This document shows, piece after piece, positions 33,928 to 44,046 of a DNA stretch of 64,000 bases. The notes under the pieces are model-generated. The model saw only the letters and a program-made list of their open reading frames with translations. It did no database searches and was not told the DNA's origin. The translations under genes were made by a program, and so were the position numbers. Within the stretch, counting starts at the first letter, position 1. Every line of letters begins with the position of its first letter. The DNA is from Desulfacinum hydrothermale DSM 13146. GTDB taxonomy: Bacteria; Desulfobacterota; Syntrophobacteria; Syntrophobacterales; DSM-9756. Location of the stretch: assembly GCF_900176285.1 (NCBI RefSeq), contig NZ_FWXF01000002.1, forward strand, positions 186,001 to 250,000. Reading direction: 5' to 3'.

Positions 33928-36339
33928 TCACATCAAAGAGGCGTGCTGGGTGGAGCTGTTTCCGGTCGGCCCAGCGGGAATCTCGGACTCGAGTTTTGCC
34001 ATGAGCTCCTTCAGCACCCGGCGTTTGGGATATCCCGGATAGAGCTCCAGGGTCTGGCGAAACGCCGTGAGCGCCTCCTGTGCTCTGCCCGCCGCCTGCT
34101 CAAAAAACCCCAGGGCGATCCAGGCTTTGGCGTATTGGGGTGTCAGTTCCAAGGACTTTTTGGCCTCCGCCACAGCTGCTTCGTACCGACCCTCCTCAAA
34201 AGCAAACCACCCCCGGAGCAAATGTGTATCGGGATTTTCGTCATCGACCAGTCCGTCCCGGTCCAATAGTTTCTCACCCACTGCTCTGAGTGGTCTCAGC
34301 ACCTTGTATTTACGTATTGCATACGCCGTAGCCAGGGAAATCGAAGACACATTCCATGGACGCAGCAGGTATTTCTTGGCGAAACTCCACTCCTCCGATT
34401 GCTCTTGCGTTCTTTCACGAAACAGCGAAATGTTTTGGATCACGTCCTCTGCCACAGGACTGCCCGGAAGCATCTGTGCATACCTAAGGGCTGCTTCGTA
34501 ATCACCCAATTCGTAGAGCTTGCGGGCGATCCACTCTCCTCTTGACAGCATTCCCGGGTCCGGCGAGCCATCCCCATCAAGATCCACATTCTCTTTCTCG
34601 GCATCCGAAAGCAGGGAATTCATGACCACATAAACCCATCTCTTGTCTGTGGACAGGCGAGAAGGGAACTGCTGAAGAATATGTGTGGCCTTCACTATAT
34701 AGTGGTAGCATTGCGGTAAATTTCCCACCATCCGGTGACATTCCGCTAACTTTAGGTAAAGAATCGGAAGAGATGTGGCATCGAACCTTGATGGTTTTTC
34801 TTCAAGAAGCCTTTCGCCTTCCGCTATGGCTCGGCCCCAGCTCTCCTGCTCCATATAGACACTTACAATACTCGTGGTAGCCACCACATGTTCTTCGAAA
34901 CCATCTTGACCTAATTCAATTGCTTTATAAGCTTCATCCAAAGCCTCTTGATACCGTCCAGCACGCTTGAGCGCCAATGAATAATTTGAATGAGCTCGTG
35001 GATTGTTAGGTGCCTTCTGAACGGCATCCTTGTTTATGCTGACAATATCTTTCCAGTCTTCATTTCTATAAAAAGTGAGCAACGACAATAAAGAACAGAC
35101 AATAGCCAGGCTCGACCATGCCAACTTTTGCCGTTGGTCTCGAGGCAAGGAAACGCAAAACCGATTGCCTACCAAACGCACTCCTTCCAGTACAGCCAAA
35201 ATTAAGCCGACGGAAGGCAGGTACATTCTGTGATCGAAAATCAGTTCCAAGGGCACGATGGTTGATTCGATGGTCAAATTGAGAAGAAACCAAAGAATGC
35301 CGAAAGTGATGAGAGGATATCGCCTGCGGTAGACCAGAGCGAAATAGATCAGACCACTCAAGGCAATGAGGCTGAACAGGGTTGTTGGTGGAGACAGAAG
35401 CGAAGTGGACAGTTTCACATCGTGCTCAAGAGAAAGAAAATTGGGGTTCGGAACGAGGATAGCGAAGATGTAGTGCATTACAATGCGGCTTTCAGTGAGA
35501 AGTCGCTGCCCCATGGTGAAGTGACGACCGCTGTATCCTTGGGCAAAGTGGTTGATCACGGAAAGAAATATCCATACCAATGCGCTCAGCAGAATCGTGT
35601 AGCAAAAGATGGCACGTATGGAACGGAGACTGGACAGCCACTTTCGCAACAATCGTCCTGGAAGATCCGGCTGAAAGAACCAAATCTCCACAGCCAGGAG
35701 CATAAATGGTAGCATGGCAGAGTTTTCTTTAGAAAAAAAAGCTCCAACGGAGCACATGAAGCAAGCCACCCATAGCGCCAGCGGCTTAACCCTTTTGCCC
35801 CTCTCAAAGGCCGCTCTACCCCCAACAAAGAAAGCCACAGCCAGGATGTAAAACAATGTCTGCAGCGAGGCCATTCGTTGAACCAGATAGGTAACCGCAC
35901 TTGTCTGGGCGGGATGCAAGGCCCAAACGGAAGCGACCGCTGCGGAAAACATGAGGAAATCGGAAGCCTTGACAGGTTGCTTACTCCGAACGAGACTGTC
36001 CAGTTGAAAAACCAGAAAAAAGCAAGCAATCCAGCAGAATATATGTATCACCATATTGGTGATGTGAAATGCCGCCAGTGAGCCTTTCCCCCAAAAGAAG
36101 TCGAACCCGAACGTTAGCATGGGAATAAAACGGAAGAGTCCAAATTTTGATCTGGCAAGGCGTTCGATGTGTTCCAAGTCGAACGAGGTCACGTGAGTTG
36201 AGGGCTCCCTCACGAAGGTATGGTAATCATCCAGGACGGGCGGAGATTTGAATGTATTTATATACGCGGATACAACCAAGGCACTACCAATAACAAAAAT
36301 GATAGCTATCCTTAGCATATAAGAGTTTTTTGGGTACAT
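33928..36339 (-). CDS. Polytopic GT-C-like membrane protein with C-terminal TPRs (TMTC-like)
   Basis: This 803-residue protein has about 11 membrane helices in residues 1-420, starting with an acidic first loop PPVLDDYHTFVREP. The pattern FGLFRFIPMLTFGFDFFWG, HITNMVIHIFC, LHPAQTSAVTYLVQRMASL is shared with bacterial relatives of the TMTC O-mannosyltransferases. Residues 430-790 hold tetratricopeptide repeats (for example PNNPRAHSNYSLALKRAGRYQEA quoted in part, QYAKAWIALGFFEQAAGRAQEA). A glycosyltransferase role on pilin or surface protein is inferred from fold and from the neighbours pilA and the STT3 gene. Base composition is clearly more AT-rich than the flanks from 34.3 kb on. Confidence 0.75.
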   Translation of the reverse strand: MYPKNSYMLRIAIIFVIGSALVVSAYINTFKSPPVLDDYHTFVREPSTHVTSFDLEHIERLARSKFGLFRFIPMLTFGFDFFWGKGSLAAFHITNMVIHIFCWIACFFLVFQLDSLVRSKQPVKASDFLMFSAAVASVWALHPAQTSAVTYLVQRMASLQTLFYILAVAFFVGGRAAFERGKRVKPLALWVACFMCSVGAFFSKENSAMLPFMLLAVEIWFFQPDLPGRLLRKWLSSLRSIRAIFCYTILLSALVWIFLSVINHFAQGYSGRHFTMGQRLLTESRIVMHYIFAILVPNPNFLSLEHDVKLSTSLLSPPTTLFSLIALSGLIYFALVYRRRYPLITFGILWFLLNLTIESTIVPLELIFDHRMYLPSVGLILAVLEGVRLVGNRFCVSLPRDQRQKLAWSSLAIVCSLLSLLTFYRNEDWKDIVSINKDAVQKAPNNPRAHSNYSLALKRAGRYQEALDEAYKAIELGQDGFEEHVVATTSIVSVYMEQESWGRAIAEGERLLEEKPSRFDATSLPILYLKLAECHRMVGNLPQCYHYIVKATHILQQFPSRLSTDKRWVYVVMNSLLSDAEKENVDLDGDGSPDPGMLSRGEWIARKLYELGDYEAALRYAQMLPGSPVAEDVIQNISLFRERTQEQSEEWSFAKKYLLRPWNVSSISLATAYAIRKYKVLRPLRAVGEKLLDRDGLVDDENPDTHLLRGWFAFEEGRYEAAVAEAKKSLELTPQYAKAWIALGFFEQAAGRAQEALTAFRQTLELYPGYPKRRVLKELMAKLESEIPAGPTGNSSTQHASLM

Positions 36340-36364
36340 GAGGGCGACCCTTTAAGAAATAATT

Positions 36365-36406
36365 ACTTTCTGGGGCGAGGCCATAAACCTCAGTACCCCA
36401 GAAAGT
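36365..36406 (-). terminator. Terminator after pilA
   Basis: ACTTTCTGGGG (36365-36375) pairs perfectly with CCCCAGAAAGT (36396-36406), with an inner GAGG/CCTC pair. On the - strand a T-rich run (AATTATTTCTT) follows. It would end pilA transcripts before the TPR gene. Confidence 0.7.
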
Positions 36407-36468
36407 ATTTGACGCAAGGCTGTCGATAATGTTATCGCGCCGCAGAGTTAGCATTCAGCAAAGCGGAA

Positions 36469-36924
36469 CTAGAGGCCCAATTCATCCGCCAGCTGACCTT
36501 CGAAGGTCCAACTCAGCTTTCCGTCGGTATCTTGAGCCTTTAGAGTTAGAGACATTCCGTCCAATCTCTTCAGGCCATTACATTTCGCATCAGAAGAGTC
36601 AATCGTGATTCCAAATTTGAAAGAATTGGAGGATGGGGCGTCCAGACCGCTATAATCGAAACACGTCGTATCCGCATCCTGATCAAAAGAGTCAAGATCG
36701 TTTACAACACTCAAAGTTGGCCACGTTCCCTTGGCGCTAAAATAGGTGGAAATGTTGGTCTCGATCGAATGGAGTCCAGGGAACACCAGACTGGTCAGCC
36801 GCGACTTGGCCACATAGCGCTGATAGAACGGTACCGCCACGGCGGCCAGGATGCCGATGATGGCCACCACGATCATCAGTTCCACCAGGGTGAAACCTTT
36901 ACTTTCCTTCATTTTGATCAACAT
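36469..36924 (-). CDS. pilA: Major type IV pilin (PilA)
   Basis: This 151-residue prepilin has leader [10 protein letters not shown], cut before [30 protein letters not shown] with Glu5. The globular part carries two Cys (TTCFDY, DAKCNG) likely bonded as the D-loop. An ETNIS segment (precursor residues 55-59) fits the bacterial N-glycosylation sequon D/E-x-N-x-S/T. ATG 36924 follows AAGGAAGGAGG. A strong sigma-54 promoter lies upstream and a terminator downstream, so it is transcribed alone and probably at high level, as expected for the main pilus subunit. Confidence 0.93.
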   Translation of the reverse strand: MLIKMKESKGFTLVELMIVVAIIGILAAVAVPFYQRYVAKSRLTSLVFPGLHSIETNISTYFSAKGTWPTLSVVNDLDSFDQDADTTCFDYSGLDAPSSNSFKFGITIDSSDAKCNGLKRLDGMSLTLKAQDTDGKLSWTFEGQLADELGL

Positions 36925-37096
36925 GGATTTGCCTCCTTCCTTGAAACGTGAAGCCGTTACCGGGTTCCCCCGCGGAACCCTGCTGCCCGAATGGGAAGCG
37001 TTCCCCGCCGAATCCCTTCCATCCCCCCTTTCGTCGGCCATTGTGGGAACCATCCGCTCTCCCTTTATCCTTCGGACCTGACGCCCCAAAACTTTA

Positions 37097-37112
37097 AGCA
37101 ATCCATATGCCA
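37097..37112 (-). promoter_or_regulatory. Sigma-54 promoter of pilA
   Basis: On the - strand TGGCATATGGATTGCT matches the -24/-12 consensus TGGCAC-N5-TTGCT with one mismatch and GG and GC exactly 10 bases apart. pilA is sigma-54/PilR-dependent in many bacteria. The predicted leader to ATG 36924 is about 160 bases and contains a GGGTTCC/GGAACCC hairpin (36962-36980). Confidence 0.75.
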
Positions 37113-37193
37113 GATGGAAGGATTTTTTATTCATATCATTTCAGCCATTTAGATAACACAGCAGCGGGAGACTATGGCCATGGGCCCCCTTAA

Positions 37194-37232
37194 GGTGACA
37201 AAAAATGTCAGAAAATGGACAAAACGTGTCGG
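37194..37232 (-). promoter_or_regulatory. Possible enhancer site for a PilR-type activator
   Basis: On the - strand three copies of TGTC/TGAC-type motifs (GACACGTTTTGTCC, TCTGACATTTT, TTTTTGTCACC) lie 82-120 bases upstream of the -24 element. PilR of Pseudomonas binds repeated TGTC boxes at similar distance. The assignment is by pattern and position only. Confidence 0.4.
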
Positions 37233-37379
37233 TTCTCAAGTTTTCCCGTGTGGCGGCCGATAGGAGAAGAGGGGCCCATGGGGCGCACTTTTTCTTGATC
37301 GCGGGAACTTTTTCTGTAGAGTAAAACCAAGCCGTGAGGGGATGTCAAGGAAGTGGAATCCAACCAAGAGGATGGCAAG

Positions 37380-38080
37380 ATGAAAAGAGCTACCGGCCGA
37401 GTCCATGGAACAGGGGCGCCCTTTTCGCTGCGGGCCTCCGGCATCCCAAGGGGACCGGTGCCAACGGCCTGGTTCGTTGCCGCCTTGCTGGCGGTTCTCC
37501 TTTTTCCGGTTGCCGCCGCCCAGGCAGCCGCTTCGCCGTCCCAGGCATCGCCCCACGAGACCCAAACCCCGGCCCTGACATCCCAGGCGTCCCTCTTTTC
37601 GGAGGAGGCGGAGATCAGCCCCCGGCAGGCCCTGACCCTTCGAAAGCAGATGCTCCAGGCGCTCCTCACGGACGATTTTCGCTACCGCCCCAAGGGTCTC
37701 GTGGACCCCTTCGTTCCCTTCATCAGCCCCGAAACGACAGTTCCCGAGATCCTTCCCGAATCCCAGACGCCCCCCTCCCCGCTGGGCGGGTCCGGCGCCC
37801 CCCTCACCCCCCTCCAGAAGATGAACCTGGGCGAGGTGGAACGGGGCCTCAAGGCCACGTCTGGGGCGCCATGGGGTCCCGGGCTCTCATTGAAGATGCC
37901 GCCGGCAAGGGCTACATCGTCAAGGAGGGCACGCCGCTCACATCCGACGCCGTGGTGGAGCGCATCTACAAGGATGCCCTGGTCCTTCGACAGTACCAGT
38001 GGGACCGCAAGGAACGCCAGTGGGTGCCAAAATTTGTCACCATCCATCTCACCAAGGAAGAGGCGGGAAAGAAAAAGTGA
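37380..38080 (+). pseudogene. pilP: pilP-like gene with one-base frameshift
   Basis: From ATG 37380 (GAGG upstream) the frame encodes a signal-like helix (PTAWFVAALLAVLLFPVAAA), then PilP features YRPKGLVDPFVPFI and LTPLQKMNLGEVERGLKAT, up to about 37858. The rest of a PilP domain continues in another frame: VWGAMGSRALIEDAAGKG, YIVKEGTPL, FVTIHL, ending at 38080. Restoring one base after GCCAC (37855-37858) would give an intact product of about 233 residues. PilP is the inner-membrane/periplasmic link between PilMNO and the PilQ secretin. No pilM, N, O or Q is adjacent. It may be a true lesion or a sequencing error; no slippery heptamer is visible at the site. Confidence 0.8.
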
Positions 38081-38119
38081 GGACCCTGGAAGGGGGTGTG
38101 GGGTTTTCTGCAGGGGCCG

Positions 38120-38662
38120 TCAGGAAGGCGACCGGCGGATCATGGCACAGAGAAGCAGCCCGGCCCCCACACTGACGGCCATGTCGGCCACGTTGAACGC
38201 GGGCCAATGGTAGGGCCCCAAGTAGAAGTCCAGAAAATCGACCACCTCCCCGAAACGCACCCGGTCCACCAGGTTCCCCAAGGCGCCCCCCGCAATGAGG
38301 CTCAAGGCCAGCCGTTTGAGTCGTTCCTCCGTTCGGCACTGACGATAGAGAAAGAAGATCACCGCCAAAGCCGCCACGGCCACTCCGGCCAGCAGCTTCG
38401 GGCGCCAGGCGCTGTCGCCTCCCGCAAAGAAGCTGAAAGCCACCCCCGTGTTTCTCACGTGCACCAGGTTGAAAAAACCGGGAAGGATCTCCCTTTGGCT
38501 GTAGAGGGGAAGGAAGCGCAAGACCAGTTCCTTGGTGAAAAGATCCAGGGCCAGGACGGCGGAGGCCACCCCAGCCAGCAGCCCATAGTTCATGGGGGGA
38601 CGGGAAGCTTCGGCGCGCGAGCCACCCTCGGTGTTTAGTGGTGCGTCCTTTGAAGGCGCCAT
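38120..38662 (-). CDS. lspA: Lipoprotein signal peptidase (signal peptidase II)
   Basis: This four-helix membrane aspartyl protease cuts prolipoproteins before the lipidated Cys. Conserved boxes are present: LDLFTKELV, NLVHVRNTGVAFSF, GGALGNLVDRVRFGEVVDFLDF (first catalytic Asp) and FNVADMAVSVG (second catalytic Asp). An N-terminal extension of about 25 polar residues precedes the first helix. The start is taken as ATG 38662 (GAGG six bases upstream); ATG 38674 is possible. It lies directly downstream of ileS on the same strand, a widely conserved ileS-lspA pair. It would mature the lipoprotein encoded at 19407. Confidence 0.95.
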   Translation of the reverse strand: MAPSKDAPLNTEGGSRAEASRPPMNYGLLAGVASAVLALDLFTKELVLRFLPLYSQREILPGFFNLVHVRNTGVAFSFFAGGDSAWRPKLLAGVAVAALAVIFFLYRQCRTEERLKRLALSLIAGGALGNLVDRVRFGEVVDFLDFYLGPYHWPAFNVADMAVSVGAGLLLCAMIRRSPS

Positions 38663-38728
38663 TTCAGGCCTCATATCCCGTGAAGGCAGGGTGAAGGGAA
38701 CGCGGCGTCTCCGCCCACAACCGAGCCC

Positions 38729-38757
38729 GTGGGGGCGGGTTTAGAACCCGCCCCCAC
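38729..38757. repeat. Perfect 13-bp GC-rich palindrome between ileS and lspA
   Basis: The left arm (38729-38741) and right arm (38745-38757) are exact complements around a TAG loop. No T tract follows. The G-run/C-run form resembles dispersed palindromic (REP-like) elements common in Desulfobacterota intergenic DNA; related but not identical hairpins occur at 52020 and 59809. Confidence 0.6.
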
Positions 38758-38851
38758 AGGGGCAAGCCAAGGCCGGTAACGCGGACACACTTGGTCGTCA
38801 CCTTCCAGCCACACAAAAAGAGGGGCCACCTGGACGTTTTGGCACAGCCGC

Positions 38852-41635
38852 TCAGGCCTCCAGGGCGCTGTGGCACCGGTCGCATATCTCCGGGTGGTCT
38901 TGGAAGCTTCCCACCGTTTCCGACTTGACCCAGCAGCGTTGGCATTTGCCACCCGGTGCCGGTTCCACCAGGACCCGCAGACCTTCCACTTCCTGCCCTT
39001 CCACGGCTCCTTGCCAGCCGTCGCCAGCTTCGATCCGCACATCGGATACGATGAAGACCGTGCGCAGAAGGTCCGCATCGCCGGAAAAGGCGTCCGCCCA
39101 GCGCGCCGGCAGCGACAGCCGCACGCGGGCATCCAAGGGATGGCCGATGATCTTCGCCTGGCGGGCCGCTTCCAGAGCCCGGCTCACGTCGGCGCGAAGC
39201 CTTCGGATCCGTTCCCAGCGCTCTTCCAGGGCCGGGTCCAGCAGGGCCTCCTCCATCTGCGGAAACCCTTCCATGTGAACCGATTCTCCATGCTGTCCCG
39301 GAAGGTGCCACCACGCCTCTTCGGCCGTGAAGGAAAGGATGGGGGCCATGAGCCGCAGCAGGGTGGTGAGGATCCGGTAGAGCACCGTCTGGGCCGCCCG
39401 CCGTTGCCGGCTGGCCGCAGGAGAGGTGTACAGGCGGTCTTTCAGGATATCCAGGTAGAAGGCGCTGAGATCCACCGCACAGTAGTTATGAACCGTGTGG
39501 TAAACCCGGTGGAACTCGAACCGGTCGTAGGCGCGCCGCACCCTCTCCACCACCTTTTGCAAAGCGTGCAGGGCGTAACGATCCAGTTCCGGCATCTGTT
39601 CTGCCGGCACAGCGTCCCGTTGCGGATCGAAATCGTAGAGGTTTCCCAGGATGAAGCGCCACGTGTTGCGGATCCTGCGGTAGGCCTCACTCAGTCGCTT
39701 CAGAATATCCTGGGAGATGCGGATATCGTCCCGGTAGTCTTCCGCCGACACCCACAGTCGGAGGATCTCGGCGCCGTATTTTTTGATGATTTCGCCGGGG
39801 ACGATCACGTTCCCAAGGGACTTGGACATCTTGTAGCCCTGGCCGTCCACCACGAACCCATGGGTAAGCACGGCCTTGTAGGGGGCCCGATCCCGTGTTC
39901 CCACCGACGCCAAAAGGGAGGAATGGAACCATCCCCGGTGCTGGTCGCTTCCCTCCAGATAGAGATCCGCCGGGGAACGCAGATAGGATCGGCGCTCCAA
40001 AACCGCCGCGTGGGACACCCCCGAATCGAACCACACATCCAGGATGTCCATTTCCTTTTCAAAATCCCGACTGCCGCATCCGGGACAGACCGCCCCGTCG
40101 GGCAGCAGATCCTCCACCGATCGCTCGAACCAGCAGTCGGCCCCTTCCTTTTCGAAAAGCTCCGCCACCCGGTCGAACACCTCCCGAGAGGCCAACACCT
40201 GGCCGCACGATCGACAGGTGAAGGCGGTGATGGGAACCCCCCAGGAACGCTGCCTGGAGATGCACCAGTCGGGTCGATTTTGGATCATCTGGTAGATGCG
40301 CTCCCGGCCCCAGGACGGCACCCATTGCACCTGGTCGATGGCCTGCAGCGCCTTTTTTCGCAGATCGTTTCTTTCCATGGAGATGAACCACTGCTCGGTG
40401 GCCCGGAAGATCACCGGCTGCTTGCAGCGCCAGCAGTGGGGATAGCTGTGGGAAATCTCCGCTTCCAGGACGAGCTTGTCCAGTTCCCGGAGCTTGGCGT
40501 TGACGGCCTGGTTGGCATCGAAGACGAATTGGCCGGCGAAGAAGGGCACCTCTTTTGTGAAACGGCCGTCGTCATCCACGGGAGAATAGACGTCCAGGCC
40601 GTGTTCCAAGGCCATGTCGTAGTCTTCGCGACCGTGGCCTGGAGCGGTATGCACGCATCCGGTGCCCGCCTCCAGGGTCACATGGGTTCCCAGAACCAGC
40701 ACGGATTCCCGGTCCACGAAGGGATGGCGGCACTTGAGCCCCTGCAGCTCCGGTCCCTGGAAACGCCGAAGAACGCGGTAGTCCTCGATTCCGAAGGTCG
40801 CCATGCAACTTTCCAGAAGCCCCTCGGCCAGGATCCACACCTGAGATCCCGTTTCCACCGCCACGTATTGGAAGTCCGGATGCACCGTGATGGCCAGGTT
40901 GGCGGGAAGCGTCCAGGGTGTGGTGGTCCAGATGAGAACGGAGACCTCCTTTCCCGCCAGCTCGGGAAAGGCCGCCAGCGCCTCCTCGGTCACGGGAAAC
41001 TTCACATAGATGGACGGCGACACATGATCGTGGTATTCCACCTCGGCTTCGGCCAGGGCCGTGCGGCAGCTGCAGCACCAGTAGACGGGCTTCTTGCTGC
41101 GCACCACGCTTCCCCGCTCGAAGAAGCGCCCCAGCTCCCGGGCGATGGTGGCCTCGTAGTCGTAGGTCATGGTCAGATAAGGGTTGTCCCATTCGCCCAG
41201 GACCCCCAGCCGCTTGAATTCATCTCGCTGAATATCAATAAACTTTTCCGCATACTTGCGGCACCGGCGGCGGATCTCCACCTGGGTCATGGTCTTTTTC
41301 TTAGGCCCCAGCTCTTTGTCCACCTGGTGTTCGATGGGAAGCCCGTGGCAGTCCCAGCCCGGCACATAGACGGCATCGAACCCGCTCATCTGGCGGCTCT
41401 TGACGATCATGTCCTTGAGGATCTTATTGAGGGCCGTTCCCAGGTGAATGTGGCCGTTGGCGTAGGGAGGGCCGTCGTGGAGGATGTAGGGCGTTCGACC
41501 CGACGATTGACGGCGAAGCGCGTTGTAAAGGTCCATCTGCTCCCATTTGGCCAGGATCTGCGGTTCTCGCTGGGACAAATTGGCCTTCATGGGAAACTGC
41601 GTCTTGGGAAGATTGAGCGTGTCCTTGTAGTTCAT
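38852..41635 (-). CDS. ileS: Isoleucyl-tRNA synthetase
   Basis: This class I synthetase of 927 residues charges tRNA-Ile. The HIGH motif is present as [15 protein letters not shown] and KMSKS as [10 protein letters not shown]. The editing domain ([30 protein letters not shown]) and the C-terminal zinc site (CQRCW and CDRC) are intact. ATG 41635 follows GAGGGACACACG; the longer frame to 41698 has no supporting site. A likely promoter lies about 85 bases upstream. The zinc-containing C-terminus marks the bacterial, not eukaryote-like (mupirocin-resistant), type. Confidence 0.97.
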   Translation of the reverse strand: MNYKDTLNLPKTQFPMKANLSQREPQILAKWEQMDLYNALRRQSSGRTPYILHDGPPYANGHIHLGTALNKILKDMIVKSRQMSGFDAVYVPGWDCHGLPIEHQVDKELGPKKKTMTQVEIRRRCRKYAEKFIDIQRDEFKRLGVLGEWDNPYLTMTYDYEATIARELGRFFERGSVVRSKKPVYWCCSCRTALAEAEVEYHDHVSPSIYVKFPVTEEALAAFPELAGKEVSVLIWTTTPWTLPANLAITVHPDFQYVAVETGSQVWILAEGLLESCMATFGIEDYRVLRRFQGPELQGLKCRHPFVDRESVLVLGTHVTLEAGTGCVHTAPGHGREDYDMALEHGLDVYSPVDDDGRFTKEVPFFAGQFVFDANQAVNAKLRELDKLVLEAEISHSYPHCWRCKQPVIFRATEQWFISMERNDLRKKALQAIDQVQWVPSWGRERIYQMIQNRPDWCISRQRSWGVPITAFTCRSCGQVLASREVFDRVAELFEKEGADCWFERSVEDLLPDGAVCPGCGSRDFEKEMDILDVWFDSGVSHAAVLERRSYLRSPADLYLEGSDQHRGWFHSSLLASVGTRDRAPYKAVLTHGFVVDGQGYKMSKSLGNVIVPGEIIKKYGAEILRLWVSAEDYRDDIRISQDILKRLSEAYRRIRNTWRFILGNLYDFDPQRDAVPAEQMPELDRYALHALQKVVERVRRAYDRFEFHRVYHTVHNYCAVDLSAFYLDILKDRLYTSPAASRQRRAAQTVLYRILTTLLRLMAPILSFTAEEAWWHLPGQHGESVHMEGFPQMEEALLDPALEERWERIRRLRADVSRALEAARQAKIIGHPLDARVRLSLPARWADAFSGDADLLRTVFIVSDVRIEAGDGWQGAVEGQEVEGLRVLVEPAPGGKCQRCWVKSETVGSFQDHPEICDRCHSALEA

Positions 41636-41718
41636 CGTGTGTCCCTCGGTCCCTCCTGAAGTCGCCATGGATTGAAGCCCTCTTGGGCTTTGCCGCAACT
41701 CAGACTGAAGAACCTATG

Positions 41719-41746
41719 CTTGTAGCACAGAGGCGGGGCAAGTCAA
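41719..41746 (-). promoter_or_regulatory. Candidate sigma-70 promoter of ileS
   Basis: On the - strand TTGACT (41746-41741), 16 bases, TACAAG (41724-41719). The -35 is good, the -10 only fair. It lies downstream of the groEL terminator and upstream of the ileS start. Confidence 0.45.
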
Positions 41747-41844
41747 GGTTCCAGTCCATGCCGTCCACTTCACTGAGCACCCTGAGCACATTCTGTCTGG
41801 TCTTCGGTTCTCGAATTGATTCTCGAAGTACGCATGGCGCATAG

Positions 41845-41871
41845 AAAAAGGCCTCCCCGAAGGGAGGCCTT
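41845..41871 (-). terminator. Intrinsic terminator of groES-groEL
   Basis: AAGGCCTCCC (41848-41857) pairs with GGGAGGCCTT (41862-41871) around a four-base loop. On the - strand TTTTTC follows. It is 67 bases after the groEL stop. Confidence 0.85.
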
Positions 41872-41937
41872 GCGGAACAGAGGCAACCAGGGGCGCGGCG
41901 TTTCGCAACGGAAAAACCCCGCGCCGGCGGCGTCCTA

Positions 41938-43593
<1,656 letters not shown>

Positions 43594-43633
43594 CTACAAC
43601 CTCCTTCAGGGTCGGATGATTGGCTCACCAGAA

Positions 43634-43924
43634 CTATTTTTCGATGATGGCCAGGATGTCGTCTTCGCGCATGATGAGAAGCTCTTCGCCTTCCACCTTC
43701 ACATCCGTTCCGGCGTACTTGCTGAAGAGCACTCGATCGCCTTCCTTCAGGTCCAGCGGGCGGCGGGTGCCGTCTTCCATGAGCTTGCCGCTTCCCACGG
43801 CGATGACCTGGCCCTGGATGGGCTTTTCCTTGGCCGTGTCGGGGATGATGATCCCACCGGCCGTTCGTTCTTCTTCTTCCAGACGCTTGACCACAACACG
43901 ATCATTGAGGGGTTTGAGTTTCAT
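43634..43924 (-). CDS. groES: Co-chaperonin GroES (Hsp10)
   Basis: This 96-residue lid of the GroEL chamber starts [19 protein letters not shown] and has the mobile loop [17 protein letters not shown] and [18 protein letters not shown] 43924 follows GAAAGGAGC; the frame extending to 43990 would run into the operator. It is the first gene of the heat-shock operon. Confidence 0.99.
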   Translation of the reverse strand: MKLKPLNDRVVVKRLEEEERTAGGIIIPDTAKEKPIQGQVIAVGSGKLMEDGTRRPLDLKEGDRVLFSKYAGTDVKVEGEELLIMREDDILAIIEK

Positions 43925-43983
43925 CGATTCTGCTCCTTTCTTCGATTGACATTGTGCGCGAGAAGAGGCGACGCGCAGCCCTA

Positions 43984-44010
43984 TTAGCACTCACTCAAGA
44001 CGAGTGCTAT
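43984..44010 (-). promoter_or_regulatory. CIRCE operator (HrcA site) of groESL
   Basis: TTAGCACTC (43984-43992), nine bases, GAGTGCTAT (44002-44010): the CIRCE inverted repeat with one mismatch at the last base. It overlaps the end of the -10 element, so HrcA binding should block transcription at normal temperature. Confidence 0.93.
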
Positions 44011-44036
44011 ATAATCACGCGCCTCTTTCTTGGCAA
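44008..44036 (-). promoter_or_regulatory. Sigma-70 promoter of groESL
   Basis: On the - strand TTGCCA (44036-44031), 17 bases, TATATA (44013-44008). Spacing is ideal and it abuts the CIRCE operator. Confidence 0.8.
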
Positions 44037-44046
44037 GGGGGAAAAA

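Noticed and set aside
33650-33931. A 93-codon - strand gene overlapping the stop of the TPR gene
   Set aside because: GTG start without ribosome binding site, and a composition unlike real proteins nearby.
36925-37096. A c-di-GMP (GEMM) riboswitch in the pilA leader
   Set aside because: Related bacteria sometimes have one before pilus or cytochrome genes, but the conserved core (CGCAAAGC-type segment and tetraloop receptor) is not found here.
37334-38080. The + strand frame from 37334 as a complete gene
   Set aside because: Only its last third is PilP. Its first two thirds is the out-of-frame shadow of the true PilP N-terminus.
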